A stretch of DNA of 64,000 nucleotides from Heracleum sosnowskyi. Its lineage: Eukaryota; Streptophyta; Magnoliopsida; Apiales; Apiaceae. The notes under the pieces were generated by a model, which was not told where the DNA came from, made no database searches, and saw only the letters and a list, made by a program, of their open reading frames with translations. A program made the position numbers and the translations under genes. The stretch spans positions 11,061,044 through 11,125,043 of the forward strand of contig CM061243.1 of NCBI GenBank assembly GCA_030848705.1, given 5' to 3'. This document shows positions 61,312-64,000 of the stretch, piece by piece. The number at the start of each line of letters is the position of its first letter. Position 1 is the stretch's first letter.

Positions 61312-61611
61312 CAGGGACGTAGCCAATGTATCACCAGCGGGTGCAACCGACCCCACTGAAATTTTAAAAAATGAATTTTTAAATGTAAAAAAATATTTAT
61401 AGTAGAGAAATTCAAATTTGACCCCACTAAAAAATTATTTTTGTAGTAATAAATCTGAATTTGACCCCATTAATTTATGTAGATAATTAATTTTGTTCTT
61501 TGTAATTTAAAATTCACATAAATTAATTTATTCTAACAAAATTTCTATATTTCTGATTGCCCATGGAAAATTTTTTGACCCCACTAATTTCAAATTTTGG
61601 CTACGTCCCTG
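61312..61611. mobile_element. hAT-type MITE, 300 bp
   Basis: Perfect inverted ends CAGGGACGTAGCCAA. Flanks TCTTACGG (61304-61311) and TCCTACGG (61612-61619) agree at 7 of 8. The interior repeats TTTGACCCCACTAA-like words three or four times. Size, 8-bp duplication and CAGGG ends fit hAT. Confidence 0.88.
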
Positions 61612-61762
61612 TCCTACGGCCATTAAGAAGTTAAATTTGCGAGAGATTATTAGTGTTGATTTGTACTGAAAGATATTACAAAATCACTTAGTACAGGAAC
61701 ATTCTTGAAATCTTTTACTGAATTAGCTCCTTGGGGAAAATTCTGGTTCCATCCATATATGT

Positions 61763-62258
61763 GGGCGTTTGGGGTATCAAGCAAAAGTTGACTTATAGCT
61801 TAAAATGAGTAAGTGCTTTATAAGTGATAAGTAGAGCTGAGTTTATAAGTCCTAGAGTGTTTGGTAAATCAGAACTTATAAGGAGTAGAGTGTTTGGGTA
61901 AATCAGAACTTATAAGTTAACTTTTTTTTATTATTTTTAAAATATTTATTTTTTAATATATATAAATGGATATCAATGGATAGATCTCGATGAGTAGAGA
62001 AATTTGATATATACATATCAATTTTTTAATGAACGGATCAAAAGATATATGGTTTTGAAGATTTGAAGAATATTATATATTGCGTATATCGAGAATAAGT
62101 TATAAGTTATAAGTCGAATGTTAAGGATTCTTAACATTCAACTTATCCATTTTAAGTAGCCATAAGTTGGTTTCACTTATTTTGACAAACACCCCCAATA
62201 AGCATTTTTTGGTTTATAAGCCATAAGCTGCAACTTAAAGTTGCAGCCAAACAGGCCC
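61763..62258. mobile_element. MITE with GGGC(x)GTTTGG ends, 496 bp
   Basis: The left end GGGCGTTTGGG and the right end, read inward, GGGCCTGTTTGG are related. TATGT occurs directly outside both (61758-61762 and 62259-62263). The arms pair over longer stretches, with AACTTATAAG, AAGTTGACTTATAGC and ATAAGTTGGTTTCACTTAT blocks. A 36-bp internal duplication (TAGAGTGTTTGG...AATCAGAACTTATAAG) lies at 61854-61918. Superfamily uncertain, probably hAT. Confidence 0.6.
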
Positions 62259-62393
62259 TATGTAGCAAGAGAGTTTTGTCATGGACAATAAAATAAATAA
62301 ATGGGGCCCTCAAATGATACTTAATATATTGTGATAAATCTACAACTCAAGCCTCCATATATGCTTAAGCCAACGTTCTCTTCACCATGCTGC

Positions 62394-62880
62394 TTAGGGA
62401 TGAGCAAAATCGAATCGAAAACCGAAATTGAAACCGTAAGAAATCGCACCATTAAAAATTGAACCGAATAAAAACCGAACCAATAATTTGATTGCGGTTT
62501 GGTTTCTAAATTTTTTAAATCGAATAGAAACCGAACCGAACCGCCATAAAAATAAAAAAATATATTTTATTATATATTTTATATTTATATTTAAGTAATT
62601 ATATAAATAATAATTGTAATTAAAATTTACAAAAATATACATGTAAATACTAACTATGCAAATGTGGTCTACCAGTGTCAAGTGTCAACTATATTTAAAT
62701 TTGTGTGGCCCAGTCCAATTGGCAATTACACAACCCAGCCCACATTGAACTTAGTTTAGGACTTTAGGTCGAAATTGAATTGTTGCCTTCATTTCATTTG
62801 TGTCTACAGTCTACTGTCTTGAACTCTTCTGTCTTCTACAAACATTAAGGCGCCGCAAGTTAATTTTGAACTCCAATTGC
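62394..62880 (+). mobile_element. Possible 5' terminal region of the hAT element at the window end
   Basis: Begins near TAGGGATGAGCAAAATCG and is followed by many AAACCGAACCG-type words in both orientations, like the subterminal arrays of plant hAT elements. It stands directly upstream of the hAT transposase frame. The other end is outside the window, so target duplications cannot be checked. Confidence 0.45.
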
Positions 62881-62897
62881 TCAACCAAATTGATAAA

Positions 62898-64000
62898 TGG
62901 AGCACATTGGAGGTCCATCTGGACTTACATCTGAGAAAAATGCAGAAGCTACAAAAGAGGTAGATACATATATTGTTTTATATATTTATGTTTATTTCTT
63001 GTATTATAGTAGCAATTTAATTGTTGAATGTAAATTTCAGAATTCATTAAACTGAGAGGATGATAAAGAGGCTCATAAGGATGAAAAAAAGCGTAAAAAG
63101 AAAACTTCACCGGCATGGACGTATTTCGAAGAACTACCATGTACGGTACCGGGTACGGAGAAGGCAAAATGTAACTGTTACAAGACTATAGTCTCTTGTA
63201 ACACTCAAACAAATGGTACGTCTTCTATGATTGGTCATTTGAAACATAGTTGTCCTCGATCTCCTTTACGTGTTGGTTTTGATAAAAAACAAAAAAAAAT
63301 TGAACTTCACAAAATTGTCTAAGGTGGAGAGGGAGAAGTTTAGGAAAAGTCACAAAATGGAAGCCCACACTTTTAATCAAGAAAGGTTGAGAAAAAAAGT
63401 TGCAATAATGTGTATTAAAGATAATATGTCTTTTAGTATTGTGCAACATGAGGGGTTTATTGAACTAATGAATGAAGCACAACCTTTGTTTAAAATGCCA
63501 TCTAGATGGACGGTTGCTAGAGATTGCATAAGTATCTACAAAAAAAGAGGCCTTGAAACTAAAAGAGTGTATGAGAGGACAAAGATTGTGTTTCACCACG
63601 GATACTTGGACATCCGTTCAAAATATTAATTTTATGTGTCTCACCGCACATTGGATTAATGATGATTGGAAACTTTGTAAAAGAATAATAATTTTTTGTC
63701 CGATCGGAAGTCATAAAGGTGTGGCAATAGGAAAATTAATGGAAGCATTGTTGAAGAAATGAGAAATAGAGTGTGTGTTCACAATCACCATTGATAATGC
63801 CTCTTCTAATGACCTAGCCCTCAATCACTTGAAAAAGTTTCTTCGAGGGCGTGATGCTATCTTAGACAACAAATACATGCATATGCGTCGTTGTGCACAT
63901 ATCTTAAATTTAGTTATTAAGGATGGACTAAAAGAACAAGATGATTCAATAACTAGAATTACAAATGCGATTCGATATGTTAGATCCTCCCCGGCAAGGC
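62898..64000 (+). pseudogene. hAT (Ac/RICESLEEPER-like) transposase, 5' part, runs off the window
   Basis: Reading starts MEHIGGPSGLTSEKN at 62898. A likely intron (GT at about 62960, AG at about 63040) precedes the acidic and Lys-rich block and the BED zinc finger (SPAWTYFEELP, CNC, then HLKHSC near 63240). The catalytic hAT region follows: FRKSHKMEAHTF, MPSRWTVARDC, then TTDTWTSVQNINFMCLTAHWI (in the next frame), the TIDNASSNDLAL block with its Asp, and MRRCAHILNLVIKDGL. Frame changes near 63297 and 63590 and an in-frame TGA at 63760 break it. The split could be partly intronic, but the TGA inside a conserved block argues for a pseudogene. Confidence 0.82.

Overview
This window is plant nuclear DNA. 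It is AT-rich and has many short exons with GT-AG introns, large intergenic distances full of transposable elements, and protein families typical of angiosperms: a GH35 beta-galactosidase with a C-terminal lectin domain, a plant-type folate carrier, an h-type thioredoxin, and CACTA, MULE, hAT, Helitron and Copia elements. A dicot is likely, but nothing seen here fixes the family or species.

Host genes, left to right. (1) The 3' two exons of a thioredoxin h gene (359-892, +), whose first exon lies before the window. (2) A complete 18-exon beta-galactosidase of the BGAL3 type (2034-6893, -). Every exon joins in phase to give 852 residues. (3) A three-exon gene for a small, very basic, probably mitochondrial protein of unknown function (25121-27384, +). 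(4) A three-exon MiaB/CDK5RAP1-like tRNA methylthiotransferase (28522-31486, -). (5) An 11-exon FOLT1-type folate carrier (47048-52444, -). (6) A single-exon mitochondrial ribosomal protein bL12 (56945-57547, -).

Mobile DNA fills the gaps. 9.3-14.4 kb is a three-level nest: a 519-bp hAT element inside a 2.9-kb CACTA element, itself inside a second CACTA element. The inner two insertions have exact target-site duplications. 17.2-24.9 kb is a Helitron complex with several hairpin-plus-CTAG 3' ends. One Helitron (20374-23630) has boundaries that can be proved, because its rejoined flanks match a neighbouring tandem copy. 31.67-44.39 kb is a 12.7-kb Mutator-like element with long terminal inverted repeats. 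It carries a GRF-like zinc-finger gene and a decayed transposase gene, and an 8.1-kb Copia retrotransposon has split the transposase gene. The Copia LTRs are almost identical to each other although its pol region is badly decayed. Smaller elements (Stowaway, Harbinger-like, long-TIR MULE, hAT MITEs) lie around 1.4, 14.8, 44.6-46.6, 53.1 and 61.3-62.3 kb. The right edge enters a hAT transposase gene with a BED zinc finger.

The six host genes do not form an operon-like unit. Four of them encode organelle-directed or probably organelle-directed proteins, which I treat as coincidence. The observations most worth following up are the nested insertions, the recently inserted but coding-defective Copia element with unusual palindromes and a spaced repeat in its leader, the GRF gene carried by the MULE, and the Helitron complex with tRNA-like Pol III box motifs. 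I found no CRISPR array, rRNA or complete tRNA gene.
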